Assembly (NCBI GenBank): GCA_964598425.1
Contig: CAZRBV010000016.1
Location: forward strand, 1-61,772
DNA from: UBA12567 sp964598425
GTDB taxonomy: Bacteria > Planctomycetota > Phycisphaerae > Phycisphaerales > SM1A02
DNA: 61,772 bases
Direction of reading: 5' to 3'
The notes below the pieces were generated by a model. That model saw only the letters and a list, made by a program, of their open reading frames with translations, did not search any database and was not told the DNA's origin. A program made the translations under genes and the position numbers. Shown piece after piece: positions 1 through 8,117 of the stretch; position 1 is the stretch's first letter; each line of letters begins with the position of its first letter.

Positions 1-377
1 GTGAGACCAACCGCATCTCCATTCAGCGAGATGTCAGGAAAGTCCGGCGGCCAGACGCCCGATGCCGTAAACCCGAGGCTGACCGAGCCACCCGGACTGA
101 TCTCACCATTCCACGACTCATTCGAGACGGTCCTGGTGTCCCCCTCCACAACCAGAAGCCCGTTCCAAAGGCTCTGCGGCGCCACGCCGCCTTGCCACAC
201 CAGAGTCCATCCGTCTACAGCAGGCTGGTCTGCGGAGTTGTTGATCACAATGGAGCCCGAGTAGCCGCCACTCCACGCAGAATCCTGCTCGACGTGTACC
301 GTTGGCGCTGCTGTCAGGGCTCCCGAAACAATCGTAATCCCAAGAGACGCAAGAAGAGCAGGTGGCTGAATCATCAT
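1..377 (-). CDS. Secreted protein with N-terminal CBM2-like carbohydrate-binding module (5' part only)
   Basis: Reading leftwards from ATG at 375-377 the frame stays open to the window edge (about 125 residues), so the 3' part is missing. It opens with a signal peptide (MMIQPPALLASLGITIVSG, then ALTAAP). The following ~95 residues look like a family 2 cellulose/chitin-binding module: a conserved Trp near the start (DSAWSGGYSGSIVI), then DGWTLVWQGG, SLWNG, the SWNGEISPGGSVSLGF block close to the CBM2 signature, and a terminal LNGD. CBM2 modules bind crystalline polysaccharides and are usually joined to a glycoside hydrolase, esterase or LPMO, which would lie off the edge. It is divergent from the SGNH esterase gene. 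The fold call is good. The enzymatic part is unknown. Confidence 0.7.
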   Translation of the reverse strand, partial: MMIQPPALLASLGITIVSGALTAAPTVHVEQDSAWSGGYSGSIVINNSADQPAVDGWTLVWQGGVAPQSLWNGLLVVEGDTRTVSNESWNGEISPGGSVSLGFTASGVWPPDFPDISLNGDAVGL

Positions 378-573
378 GTGTTGTGTTCTCCTGAGGGCCC
401 TGCACGACGCAGCGATGGCCCGCAACCAGTTGTAGGTCTACGATCGAACTCCCCTCAAGGTTTCGCCCGGCCTCCCCAACAGGGGGATATTGGGCGATTT
501 TGGCCCACCCTGGCCCGGTATGATCGCCCCAGCCGCAGCATCTTCGTGACACCACCCTCCGGAGGACACACCC
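378..573. promoter_or_regulatory. Divergent intergenic region with a 7-bp inverted repeat
   Basis: This gap separates the divergent CBM2 gene and the SGNH hydrolase gene, so both promoters should lie here. I see GGGCGAT at 492-498 and its exact inverse ATCGCCC at 523-529, and between them two copies of TGGCCC. A small C4-AACA-G4 hairpin lies at 474-485. A TATGAT hexamer at 519-524 resembles a -10 box but has no well-spaced -35. The inverted repeat could be an operator; this is inference. The plus-strand gene has a clear Shine-Dalgarno GGAGG at 561-565. Confidence 0.3.
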
Positions 574-1443
574 ATGGCACCCGCTTTCAATCTGGTCCTT
601 TCCACCGCACTGTGTGCGGGATCAGCCGTTGACCCGACGCCCCGAGACGGCTGGCATGCCCAGCGGCATGCGGAAATCAACGCCCAGGTGGCAGCCGCGA
701 AGGGGCAGGTGGACGTTGTATTCATCGGTGACTCCATCACGCAGGGTTGGGAGGAAGCCGGTGCCGACGCATGGAAGACACACTTCGGCGATCTCAATGC
801 GCTCAACCTCGGTATCAGCGGCGATCGGACGGAGCATGTGCTGTGGCGGCTCGAGAATGGCAACCTGGAAGGGATCACGCCAAAGGCCGCCGTTGTCATG
901 ATCGGGACCAACAATATCGGGCACGGGACGCACAGCACCGCGGACGTACTGGCTGGCATTCAGCGCGTGGTGCAACGCATCCGCGAACTCAGTCCGACGA
1001 CAGACGTCCTTCTTCTGGACATCCTCCCCAGAGGCCGTCAATTCAATGAAGCGCGTGGCCGGATCGCGCAGATCAATCAGGCGCTCGCTCGCCTCTATGA
1101 AGACTCCGAGAGTACCTATCTGCCGATTGGGCACCTGTTCCTTGAGGAGGATGGATCAATCAGCCCGGACATCATGCCCGATTCGCTTCACCTCTCGGCC
1201 GACGGATATCAACGATGGGCTGATGCCATCGACTCGCCGCTGCGAGTCCTCCTGACGGTGCGGACAATCTTGAGCCGCGATGAGATCGCGGTCTTGTCCC
1301 GCGATGAAACACTTGAACGAATCCGTGAAGTATCGGAGGCGAGGAAGCAGTTGCCAACCAGTAAGTCGCACGAGCAGGTGACTGACTATTGGCGTGCACT
1401 CTTTGAACACATGCGACACCTGCCACCGGAGACGACGCCGTGA
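574..1443 (+). CDS. SGNH/GDSL-family lipase/esterase
   Basis: A 289-residue SGNH hydrolase resembling the PAF-acetylhydrolase beta/gamma-like bacterial enzymes. Block I is FIGDSITQGW with nucleophile Ser54. Block II Gly is in NLGISGD, block III is GTNN, and the block V Asp and His are in DSLHLS. These enzymes cleave acyl or acetyl esters, often from polysaccharides or lipids. A weak signal-like start (MAPAFNLVLSTALCAGSA) suggests export. The ~65-residue C-terminal tail after the SGNH core is charged, helical-looking and not recognised. GGAGG stands 8 nt before the ATG. The stop overlaps the next gene's GTG (GTGA), so the two are probably translationally coupled. Substrate unknown. Confidence 0.85.
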   Translation: MAPAFNLVLSTALCAGSAVDPTPRDGWHAQRHAEINAQVAAAKGQVDVVFIGDSITQGWEEAGADAWKTHFGDLNALNLGISGDRTEHVLWRLENGNLEGITPKAAVVMIGTNNIGHGTHSTADVLAGIQRVVQRIRELSPTTDVLLLDILPRGRQFNEARGRIAQINQALARLYEDSESTYLPIGHLFLEEDGSISPDIMPDSLHLSADGYQRWADAIDSPLRVLLTVRTILSRDEIAVLSRDETLERIREVSEARKQLPTSKSHEQVTDYWRALFEHMRHLPPETTP

Positions 1444-2051
1444 ACAGAGGCCCGCGCGTATCTGAACGAGTCAAGTGGGCATCGAAGTTCCTGACCCACG
1501 GCCGCAAGATCGCCAGCCTGACGCCGTCGAGCAGGTGGCTCTCGCGGGCGATGTGCCGGGAGATTGATCCCGACACGCCGCAGTGCATTCTCGAACTCGG
1601 TGCTGGCATGGGGCCGGTGACCGAAGTGATACAACGCTGTATGCATCCAGAGAGCCAACTGATCGCGGTTGAAATCGACCCCGAACTTCACGCCATCGCC
1701 AGCCGCCGATGCCCCGATGTGGACGTCGTTCTGGGAAGCGCCGGTGCTATTGACGACATTCTTGATGAGCGAGGCATCGAGTCGGCCGATTGCTTCGTGT
1801 CCTGCCTTCCTGTCCCAAGCCTACCCAAGGAAGTCAACCGATCGATTCTCGATGCGTGGTCGCGCCGATGTCGCTCTGAGGTTTTCACGCAGATTACGCA
1901 GATCCCCTGGTATTTCATGCCGATGTATCGGCAGGTCTTTCACGACGTCGAGTTCCAACTCGTCGCCATGAATCTGCCGCCGGCTGGCGTGTATCACTGC
2001 AGCAATCTGTGCTCAGATTATGACTCGATCGAACGGTTGCCGGGGAAGTAG
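1440..2051 (+). CDS. SAM-dependent methyltransferase, PmtA/rRNA-adenine dimethylase-like
   Basis: A 203-residue class I methyltransferase. The N-terminus KFLTHGRKIASLTPSSRWLSRAM matches the 'PSS' lead-in of phospholipid N-methyltransferase (PmtA)-like and KsgA-like proteins. The SAM-binding motif is ILELGAGMGPVTE, followed by the acidic loop AVEIDPE and the motif IV region DCFVSCLPVPSLP. PmtA converts phosphatidylethanolamine to its N-methylated forms, and several uncharacterised relatives share this layout, so the substrate is open. The GTG start overlaps the preceding stop by four bases. The next gene begins 5 bp downstream, so this is the middle of a three-gene run. Confidence 0.75.
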   Translation: MNRGPRVSERVKWASKFLTHGRKIASLTPSSRWLSRAMCREIDPDTPQCILELGAGMGPVTEVIQRCMHPESQLIAVEIDPELHAIASRRCPDVDVVLGSAGAIDDILDERGIESADCFVSCLPVPSLPKEVNRSILDAWSRRCRSEVFTQITQIPWYFMPMYRQVFHDVEFQLVAMNLPPAGVYHCSNLCSDYDSIERLPGK

Positions 2052-2055
2052 GCGC

Positions 2056-2889
2056 ATGAGTGCGGGTCGCAGATTCCTGCTTGCATTGTTACTCCTTCCT
2101 GCATGTGATCGCGGTCAGGAGCCTCCACAAGGTGCGGCCTATCAAGTCGAACACCCTCGAATTGTCAGCCTGAGCCCGGCAATGACCACCACCTTGCACC
2201 AGGTGGGTCTCGGTCACTACATCGTCGGCCGCTCGGCGTTCTGCCGCAATGTGGACCATCTCCCGGTTGCCGGTGATCTCGAACGCATCAATGTCGAGTG
2301 CCTCCTCAGGCTGAAGCCGACGCACGTATTTGCTCAAGGGCAGGAGAATGACCGCTTCCCGGAACTCCAACGCCTGGGCGATGACAATACGTGGGAGCTC
2401 TGCACCCACCCGCTCAGAGACATCGACGATGTCCAGGAGTTTCTCGTGGCTCTCAGCGCAGTCTTCCCTCGATCCGAGGAATCCTGCACAGACCACGCGC
2501 GGAGGCTCGACGACGCCACGCGATTGCGCCATGTTGCTGCTCGCCCGACGATGCTTATCATCAGTTCAGGGTCGAGTCTGTTGAGCTGGGGGCCCGACAC
2601 ATACCTCGGACAACTTGCCGGTGCGGCTGGCTTTGACAATCTGGCGCCAGCAATGGATTGGCAGACTCTCTCGCTTGAGGATGTAGCGAGGCTCAACCCC
2701 GATTGCGTTCTCGTTCCCGTTGATGATGGACCACCAGATCTTTCGCTACTTGCCGCAGTGGTACCAGAGTCTCGATTGAAGACGCTGGTTCATGCAGGCA
2801 TTGACTTGCCAGGGCCTCACCTTGCGGCGCTGGCTCCACAACTGACCGAGATGGTTGATCGGCTCGGTGGCGAGGTGCGGCGACCATAA
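2056..2889 (+). CDS. Periplasmic metal-chelate (cobalamin/siderophore) binding lipoprotein, BtuF-like
   Basis: A 277-residue lipoprotein with a short signal (MSAGRRFLLALLLLPAC, lipobox LLPAC). That makes ATG 2056 a better start than the in-frame codon 36 bases upstream. The mature part is the helical-backbone substrate-binding fold of iron-siderophore/B12 ABC systems: HPRIVSLSPAMTTTLHQVG, then the ECLLRLKPTHVFAQ block, and later the LGQLAGAAGFDNLAP and VARLNPDCVLVP blocks typical of BtuF/FepB relatives. No permease or ATPase gene is adjacent, so partners must be elsewhere. It follows the methyltransferase by 4 bp and is probably cotranscribed. Confidence 0.75.
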   Translation: MSAGRRFLLALLLLPACDRGQEPPQGAAYQVEHPRIVSLSPAMTTTLHQVGLGHYIVGRSAFCRNVDHLPVAGDLERINVECLLRLKPTHVFAQGQENDRFPELQRLGDDNTWELCTHPLRDIDDVQEFLVALSAVFPRSEESCTDHARRLDDATRLRHVAARPTMLIISSGSSLLSWGPDTYLGQLAGAAGFDNLAPAMDWQTLSLEDVARLNPDCVLVPVDDGPPDLSLLAAVVPESRLKTLVHAGIDLPGPHLAALAPQLTEMVDRLGGEVRRP

Positions 2890-2922
2890 TCCTGCCGCAT
2901 CCGATCATGCCGATGGCGATGA

Positions 2923-3378
2923 TCAGGTCGATCCACTGCCACGACGTGTCGTGGTGGCAACCGGCGTGCTGATGACCCGGCCGCACAGGTCTCGAGAGTC
3001 CACATCGGTCGAGTTCTGGAGGAAGCTGCGCACGCCGTGCCTCCGGCACACGCCAAGGAGTACCTGCACCCCCACGACGTTGGAGTGAAGACGGGGCATG
3101 CAGTCCAGCAGGCTCCGATCAACATGACGCTCCGCAGCAAAGCTCACGACCACATCACAGCCCGTCACGGCAGCCTGCACGATCACAGGGTCGGCGAAAT
3201 CACCCCGGGTCAACTCGATGTGCCCCTCCAGACCCTTCAGATTGGCCATTTCCCCGCAGGAGGTCAGGAGATCGAGCACCCGAATCGCCCAGTTCGTGTG
3301 ATCTCAGGCAACCATTCGTACGTAGTTGGATCCGATGCACCCAGCGACACCCGTGATCAGGATCGTGGATTTCGACAT
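2923..3378 (-). pseudogene. Decayed dTDP-glucose 4,6-dehydratase (RmlB-like) N-terminal remnant
   Basis: Reading leftwards from ATG 3376-3378 gives a textbook RmlB start (MSKSTILITGVAGCIGSNYV). An in-frame TGA at 3304-3306 follows after 24 codons. The same frame then continues with RmlB-like blocks: RVLDLLTSCGEMANLKGLEG, RGDFADP, DVVVSFAAERHVDRSLLD and NVVGVQVLLG. It degenerates just where the STDEVYG motif should be (it reads NSTDVDSRDLCG) and stops at 2923. The Tyr-x3-Lys catalytic half is absent; a working enzyme has about 330-360 residues. A broken gene is much the simplest reading. A polysaccharide gene (DegT aminotransferase at 6107) remains nearby. Confidence 0.75.
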
Positions 3379-3559
3379 GAACAAGCCTCCGTGAGGATTG
3401 CCGATGGTATCTCAGAAGCTTGCTGAGGCGGTTTTTTCCGCTGATTCGACCGATACTCACAGGGTAGAATTGGGTTTCCAGAGAGTTGGAGTACGCGCGG
3501 CCTTACGACCCGCCGATACGTTTCATCTCCGCGACGCGATCTTGCCTGTACGCAGGCTT

Positions 3560-3565
3560 GGAGGA
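3560..3565 (+). promoter_or_regulatory. Ribosome-binding site deciding the start at 3576
   Basis: GGAGGA lies 10 nt before ATG 3576. This, together with the hydrophobic signal peptide beginning there, argues against the upstream in-frame ATG at 3486. Confidence 0.65.
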
Positions 3566-3575
3566 TGCCTTGAAC

Positions 3576-6059
3576 ATGTTTACTCGCCACAACGCGCACT
3601 ACGCCAAAGCACTTTCGATCGGCTGCATCCTGGGTATTGGCACCGCAGCCTCGGCCGAGCTGGAACGCATGGCGGACTTTGGTCATTCGGCATGGGACAG
3701 TAGTCCGGATGGGACGCCTGATCTGCTGTTCCATGACGTTCGCAAGGATGAGACCGTGGTCATGTTTCTTCACCCGACGCTTGACCGCGTTCTCGCTCCA
3801 GCCGATCTCAACGCTCTTGGTGGAGAGTTCTACGGCCCGGGAACCATCGGTGCTGTCAACCTGATTGGTGCGCCCGGAGAACTCACGGTGGGAGATGACG
3901 CAGGGGAGATCCACGTAGACGATTGGGGAACCGGCGGTTCCGGTTTTGCGGCGTCTTATACCGTTGCAGGGCCAGTTGTGGAAATCGAGATTCTGGATGG
4001 GGGCCACGGATTTGATTCGAGTGTCCTGGGGTATTTCGATATCGATGAGACCGATACCGGTGGATCCGGCTTGGACATTTTCTATACAGCACTCTCCGGT
4101 ACGCCGGGCGAAGTGCGTGAGATACGCGTTGCAGATGGGGGAAGTGGGTATGAGCCAGGCTCCCAGCACACGGTCATTGGCTACAACTTCGTCCCCGGAG
4201 GTGTACCTGTCACAGGTACAGCGTATGCGGACGACGATGGTGTGATAGATCGCGTGGACATCCTCACGCGAGGTGAAGGTTTCGGTGACACGCCAAGTGT
4301 CGGATTCGTTGTGCCGCCCGATCAGGGTTCTGGTGCCGAGTTCCGCGCCTTTCTGGCTGGCGGGATTGATCGAATCTTCTTTCAGCCAAGCAATCCCAAT
4401 GCGGGTGGAACCGGATACACGCGAAATCCGGTGATCACGCCGATCGGAACCGGAACAGGATTCCAGTACAGAATGTTCCGCCAGGGTGAGATTGCAGAGA
4501 TTGATATCGAGAATCCAGGGGGGGGCTATGTTGTGGCGCCACGCCTGGGCCTTGATGTGCAGGGCTTCGAGCAGGACATGGATGCGGTGCTCTGGCAGGA
4601 CCTTGATCCTGCGGACCAGCCATTGGGTGATACAACCGGTCGCGTGGTGATGATGTCACCACAAGGTGAGCCCATGAAGTTGTATGGGGGTGGCTGGCGG
4701 GCGTTTGTCGGTGACCTTGATGGAGACTTTGATCTTGATCTGATGTGGAGAAGGCCGCTCGGGGCGTCCATGGATTCCCGAATGAAGGTCTGGCTGTTGA
4801 ACGGTACGCAGGTTGAGTTTGCCTTCAACATCGACCCACCGGCCAGCAACTGGAAAGCATGGCAGCTTGCTGATCTGAACGGCGACTACAAAGACGACCT
4901 CATTTGGTGGGATCGACTGACAGGTGACATTGGCATTTGGGATTTCGATGCATCGGCAGAGGGTTTCGTGGGTGATGGTTGGATTGCACCCAACGAGATG
5001 GACAGCCGACGATGGCGTCCTTACGTGCCGGTTCCGGCAGTGACAGGCGAGAATGATCGGATCCTCTGGCGAAACGACTCGTCCCGACGCCTTGCCGTGG
5101 CGGACTATGCCGAACTTGATCCAGGCAAAGTGGCTTCCTGGCTCGATGTCATCGACACCGACGGCGCAGTGGTTGTTCCTGACTCGGGCTTCTATCCACT
5201 GCTCGCGGGTAATCTCAACGGAGATGGCGACAAGCGAGATCTGCTTGGATACGACAAGTCGGGCAAGCGGGTTGGTATATGGCAGATGTCTGATCGTACG
5301 CTGCTCCACGGTGGATATGTCGCGTGGGGAGGCGATGAGGTTTACAGCAGAGAATGGCCGCGTGGCATTGTGACGCACGGCGAAGAAGGACAAGTATCGA
5401 TTGGTGCCTCGCGAGGAGGATTGATGTCCCTCTCGACTCGAACATCGACTCCGCTGGAGCCGACTGCGGCTGATCTTGATTCGCTGTTTGATATGGTGAC
5501 CGAACTCTCGCAGGCCGATGCCGCTGATCAGCCCGACCTGCTGCAGGACGTACTTGACTTCCTCGGCTCAACTCCGACGCTGGTCGAGTATCTCAGCAAC
5601 CCTGTGCATGCGTGGCAGGCCTTCAACACCTTGAATCCGTATCTTCGGCACACGATCGAGACTCGGGTTGCGGAGTTGGTCAGCCGCGAGACTGTGATCG
5701 ACACGCTCAACACCTATGCCATGTCCGAGTTCCGCATCGCCAAGGACACCGGCACCATCGATGACGCTGTTCCAGCCCTCCAGCCCGAAGAGGAAGATCC
5801 AGCCGGTGGTGGCGGCGGCGGCGGCGGTTCGGGCGACGGCGGCGGCTCAGGGAGCAATCCCGGCAGCGGTGGATCGCCCGGAGGAGGAAGTGGTGGCGGA
5901 GGTGGTGACGGTGGCGATGATGGTGGTTCGACGCCCGGATCGGGTGGTGGAAGCGGCGGTTTGCCAGATGACTTCGACCCCAACGATCCGACGACGTGGC
6001 CTCCAGGCGTTGACACGTTTGAAGAGCTGCTGCAATGGTTGATCGATAACCCGCAATAG
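3576..6059 (+). CDS. Large secreted protein: GGxGY beta-repeats, FG-GAP/VCBS-like repeats, Gly-rich linker
   Basis: An 827-residue predicted secreted protein whose signal peptide ends near LGIGTAASA. Three zones are visible. First, about residues 90-340 carry four repeats of a short motif (EIEILDGGHGF, EIRVADGGSGY, RVDILTRGEGF, EIDIENPGGGY), a pattern seen in marine phage and bacterial structural proteins. Second, residues ~380-610 carry calcium-loop, FG-GAP/VCBS-like units (DLDGDFDLDLMW, DLNGDYKDDLIWWD, NLNGDGDKRDLLGYD) that normally build beta-propellers. Third, a Gly/Ser linker leads to a short acidic C-terminal tail (DDFDPNDPTTWPPG). A surface adhesive or structural role is plausible. No enzymatic motif was seen. 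Confidence 0.7.
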   Translation: MFTRHNAHYAKALSIGCILGIGTAASAELERMADFGHSAWDSSPDGTPDLLFHDVRKDETVVMFLHPTLDRVLAPADLNALGGEFYGPGTIGAVNLIGAPGELTVGDDAGEIHVDDWGTGGSGFAASYTVAGPVVEIEILDGGHGFDSSVLGYFDIDETDTGGSGLDIFYTALSGTPGEVREIRVADGGSGYEPGSQHTVIGYNFVPGGVPVTGTAYADDDGVIDRVDILTRGEGFGDTPSVGFVVPPDQGSGAEFRAFLAGGIDRIFFQPSNPNAGGTGYTRNPVITPIGTGTGFQYRMFRQGEIAEIDIENPGGGYVVAPRLGLDVQGFEQDMDAVLWQDLDPADQPLGDTTGRVVMMSPQGEPMKLYGGGWRAFVGDLDGDFDLDLMWRRPLGASMDSRMKVWLLNGTQVEFAFNIDPPASNWKAWQLADLNGDYKDDLIWWDRLTGDIGIWDFDASAEGFVGDGWIAPNEMDSRRWRPYVPVPAVTGENDRILWRNDSSRRLAVADYAELDPGKVASWLDVIDTDGAVVVPDSGFYPLLAGNLNGDGDKRDLLGYDKSGKRVGIWQMSDRTLLHGGYVAWGGDEVYSREWPRGIVTHGEEGQVSIGASRGGLMSLSTRTSTPLEPTAADLDSLFDMVTELSQADAADQPDLLQDVLDFLGSTPTLVEYLSNPVHAWQAFNTLNPYLRHTIETRVAELVSRETVIDTLNTYAMSEFRIAKDTGTIDDAVPALQPEEEDPAGGGGGGGGSGDGGGSGSNPGSGGSPGGGSGGGGGDGGDDGGSTPGSGGGSGGLPDDFDPNDPTTWPPGVDTFEELLQWLIDNPQ
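5805..5960 (+). repeat. Low-complexity GGN codon tract encoding a Gly/Ser linker
   Basis: About 50 codons of mostly GGT/GGC/GGA with scattered Ser, Asp and Pro codons form a flexible glycine linker near the C-terminus of the large secreted protein. Such tracts are prone to length change by slippage. Confidence 0.85.
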
Positions 6060-6106
6060 TCCCGGGTGCGGGTAGAATCTACGGTTTCCCGTGGAGGTAT
6101 CCGCAC

Positions 6107-7291
6107 ATGGCTCACCCACCCGTCCCGCTGCTCGACCTCAAGGCCCAGTACGACTCGATCCGCCATGAGATCGAGCCGCTGCTCAAGGAAGTGTCCGAGA
6201 GCCAGTGGTTCATCGGCGGCCCGCATCTCGATGCATTCGAGTCTGCGATGGCGGCGTATTGCGGCGCGGAACACGCCATTGGATGTGCGAGTGGATCTGA
6301 TGCCTTGCTGCTGTCACTCATGGCGGTCGGCGTTGGTCATGGTGATGAGGTGATCTGCCCCTCCTACACCTTCTTCGCCACGGCTGGTTCAATCTGGCGG
6401 CTCGGCGCGAGGCCCGTCTGGGTTGACATTGATCCTGTGACCTACAACTGCACGCCCGATCTGGTGCGAGCGGCGGCGGCCACGTGCAAGTCACTCAAGG
6501 CCATCATGCCGGTACACCTCTTCGGCCAGACTGTGGACATGGACGGCATGCTGAAGGTCGCCGCCGAGTTTGGTGTGCCCGTGATCGAGGATGCCGCCCA
6601 GGCGATTGGATCGAAGGACAGTACCGGCGCGGTGGTGGGCTCACGAGGCTGGACTGGCTGCTTCAGTTTCTTCCCATCCAAGAACCTCGGTGGGTTCGGC
6701 GACGGTGGAATGATTACGACCAATGATGCTGACACGGCTGCGCACCTTCGGAGACTCCGCAACCACGGCATGGAGCCGAAGTACTACCACCGCGAAGTCG
6801 GCATGAACAGCAGGCTCGATGCCATGCAGGCAGCCGTACTCAATGCCAAGTTGCCACATCTCGACGACTGGTCCGCAGGGCGTGCGGCCAACGCCGATCA
6901 CTACGATCAGATGTTCCTGACCGCTGGTGGAGCAGACACATCAGCGTCCATGGACGCCGCGACACTCCCGATCCTGGTGCCCGCCCGTCCGGCCGCTCCA
7001 GCGCGGCACATATTCAACCAGTATGTTGTTCGTGTTCCGGCAGCAATTCGGGACGAACTTCGTGCCCACCTTGCCGAAGAAAAGATTGGCCACGACGTCT
7101 ATTACCCCGTTCCACTGCACCGGCAGGAGTGCTTCGCCGACTTGCCGTGCGGCGATATGACGTTTAGTGATCAGGCAGCAGCCGAGAGTGTTGCAATTCC
7201 CATCTACGCCGAATTGAACGAATCGCAGCGGACCCGCGTTGCGGAGACGATCGTCTCGTTCGTGCAAGCCCACTCACCAGCCAGTGTCTGA
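6107..7291 (+). CDS. DegT/DnrJ/EryC1/StrS family PLP-dependent sugar aminotransferase
   Basis: A 394-residue enzyme of the family that transaminates keto-sugar nucleotides for surface glycans. Landmarks are the N-terminal PLLDLKAQYDSI, the phosphate-binding CASGSDALLLSL, PSYTFFATAGSI, the PLP-contacting VIEDAAQAIGS, and the Schiff-base lysine in SFFPSKNLGGFGDGGM. Length is typical. A GTGGAGG element precedes the ATG. The MBL hydrolase gene overlaps its end. The remnant of an RmlB-type dehydratase upstream hints that this region once held a fuller deoxy-amino-sugar pathway. The sugar made is not determinable from sequence alone. Confidence 0.88.
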   Translation: MAHPPVPLLDLKAQYDSIRHEIEPLLKEVSESQWFIGGPHLDAFESAMAAYCGAEHAIGCASGSDALLLSLMAVGVGHGDEVICPSYTFFATAGSIWRLGARPVWVDIDPVTYNCTPDLVRAAAATCKSLKAIMPVHLFGQTVDMDGMLKVAAEFGVPVIEDAAQAIGSKDSTGAVVGSRGWTGCFSFFPSKNLGGFGDGGMITTNDADTAAHLRRLRNHGMEPKYYHREVGMNSRLDAMQAAVLNAKLPHLDDWSAGRAANADHYDQMFLTAGGADTSASMDAATLPILVPARPAAPARHIFNQYVVRVPAAIRDELRAHLAEEKIGHDVYYPVPLHRQECFADLPCGDMTFSDQAAAESVAIPIYAELNESQRTRVAETIVSFVQAHSPASV

Positions 7292-8108
7292 GCACGTCTG
7301 GAATTGGACCGTTCTGCAAGCGGGATCACTGCGCCTCGATGGCGGCGGGATGTTCGGAGTCGTACCTCGCGCCATCTGGTCACGCCTCACGCCTCCTGAC
7401 GAAGCCAACCGCATCGCGCTGCAAACAAACTGCCTGTTGCTTGAATCACAAGGCCATCGTGTGCTTGTAGAGGTGGGGTGCGGCGACAAGTGGTCGGGGA
7501 AATCTCGGCGTATCTTTGATATTGAGGAGCGGACCGTGTGCGACGCCATGCAAGAGCAGGGCGTTTCGCCTGCCGATGTTTCCGATGTCATTGTGACACA
7601 CTTGCACTTTGATCACGCGGGTGGCCTGACCCGCCTCAGTGAAGATGGCGATGCCGTTCCAGTCTTTGGCAACGCAACAGTGCACGTTCAAGGTCGCGAG
7701 TGGGAAGATGCGATCGCGAACCGGTCAACGATGACCGGCACGTATCTCCGGAACCATCTGGACCCTGTTGCAGATTGTGTCGCACTCTTGGACGGCGAGC
7801 AGCAGATCCTCCCCGGTGTACGCACGCTTCCCGCGCCGGGCCACACATGGGGCCAGCAGGCCATTCTCATCGATACTGCCGATGGAACAGTGTGTTTCCC
7901 CGGGGATGTCATGCCAACTCGCCATCATGTCGGTGCACCGTACAGCATGGGCTATGACATGTTGCCGTACGAGAACATGCTGACGAAGCGATCGCTTCTC
8001 GAGCAGGCGGCTGCGTTGTCATGGACACTCGTGCTGGATCATGACCCAGATCACGCGGTGTATCAGGCGCATGCTGAGAAGGATTGGTTCGCGCTCGAAC
8101 CCGTGTGA
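7284..8108 (+). CDS. Metallo-beta-lactamase-fold hydrolase
   Basis: A 274-residue MBL-fold protein. The zinc-binding motif is THLHFDHAGG, further ligands are in PAPGHTWGQQ and CFPGDVMPT, and the terminal His is in LVLDHDP. It resembles the lactonase/GumP-like group with an N-terminal QAGSLRLDGGGMFGVVP strand pair. The start is uncertain: GTG 7284, which overlaps the aminotransferase stop by 8 bp, gives a protein of family-like length, and no ATG occurs in frame between there and codon 22. It converges with the E2 gene with only 9 bp between stops. Substrate unknown. Confidence 0.8.
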   Translation: MSEHVWNWTVLQAGSLRLDGGGMFGVVPRAIWSRLTPPDEANRIALQTNCLLLESQGHRVLVEVGCGDKWSGKSRRIFDIEERTVCDAMQEQGVSPADVSDVIVTHLHFDHAGGLTRLSEDGDAVPVFGNATVHVQGREWEDAIANRSTMTGTYLRNHLDPVADCVALLDGEQQILPGVRTLPAPGHTWGQQAILIDTADGTVCFPGDVMPTRHHVGAPYSMGYDMLPYENMLTKRSLLEQAAALSWTLVLDHDPDHAVYQAHAEKDWFALEPV

Positions 8109-8117
8109 GGCACAGGT

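Noticed and set aside
3304..3306. The in-frame TGA in the RmlB-like gene as a recoded (selenocysteine) codon
   Set aside because: RmlB enzymes have no Sec at this position, no SECIS-like stem was evident, and the catalytic half of the gene is missing anyway.
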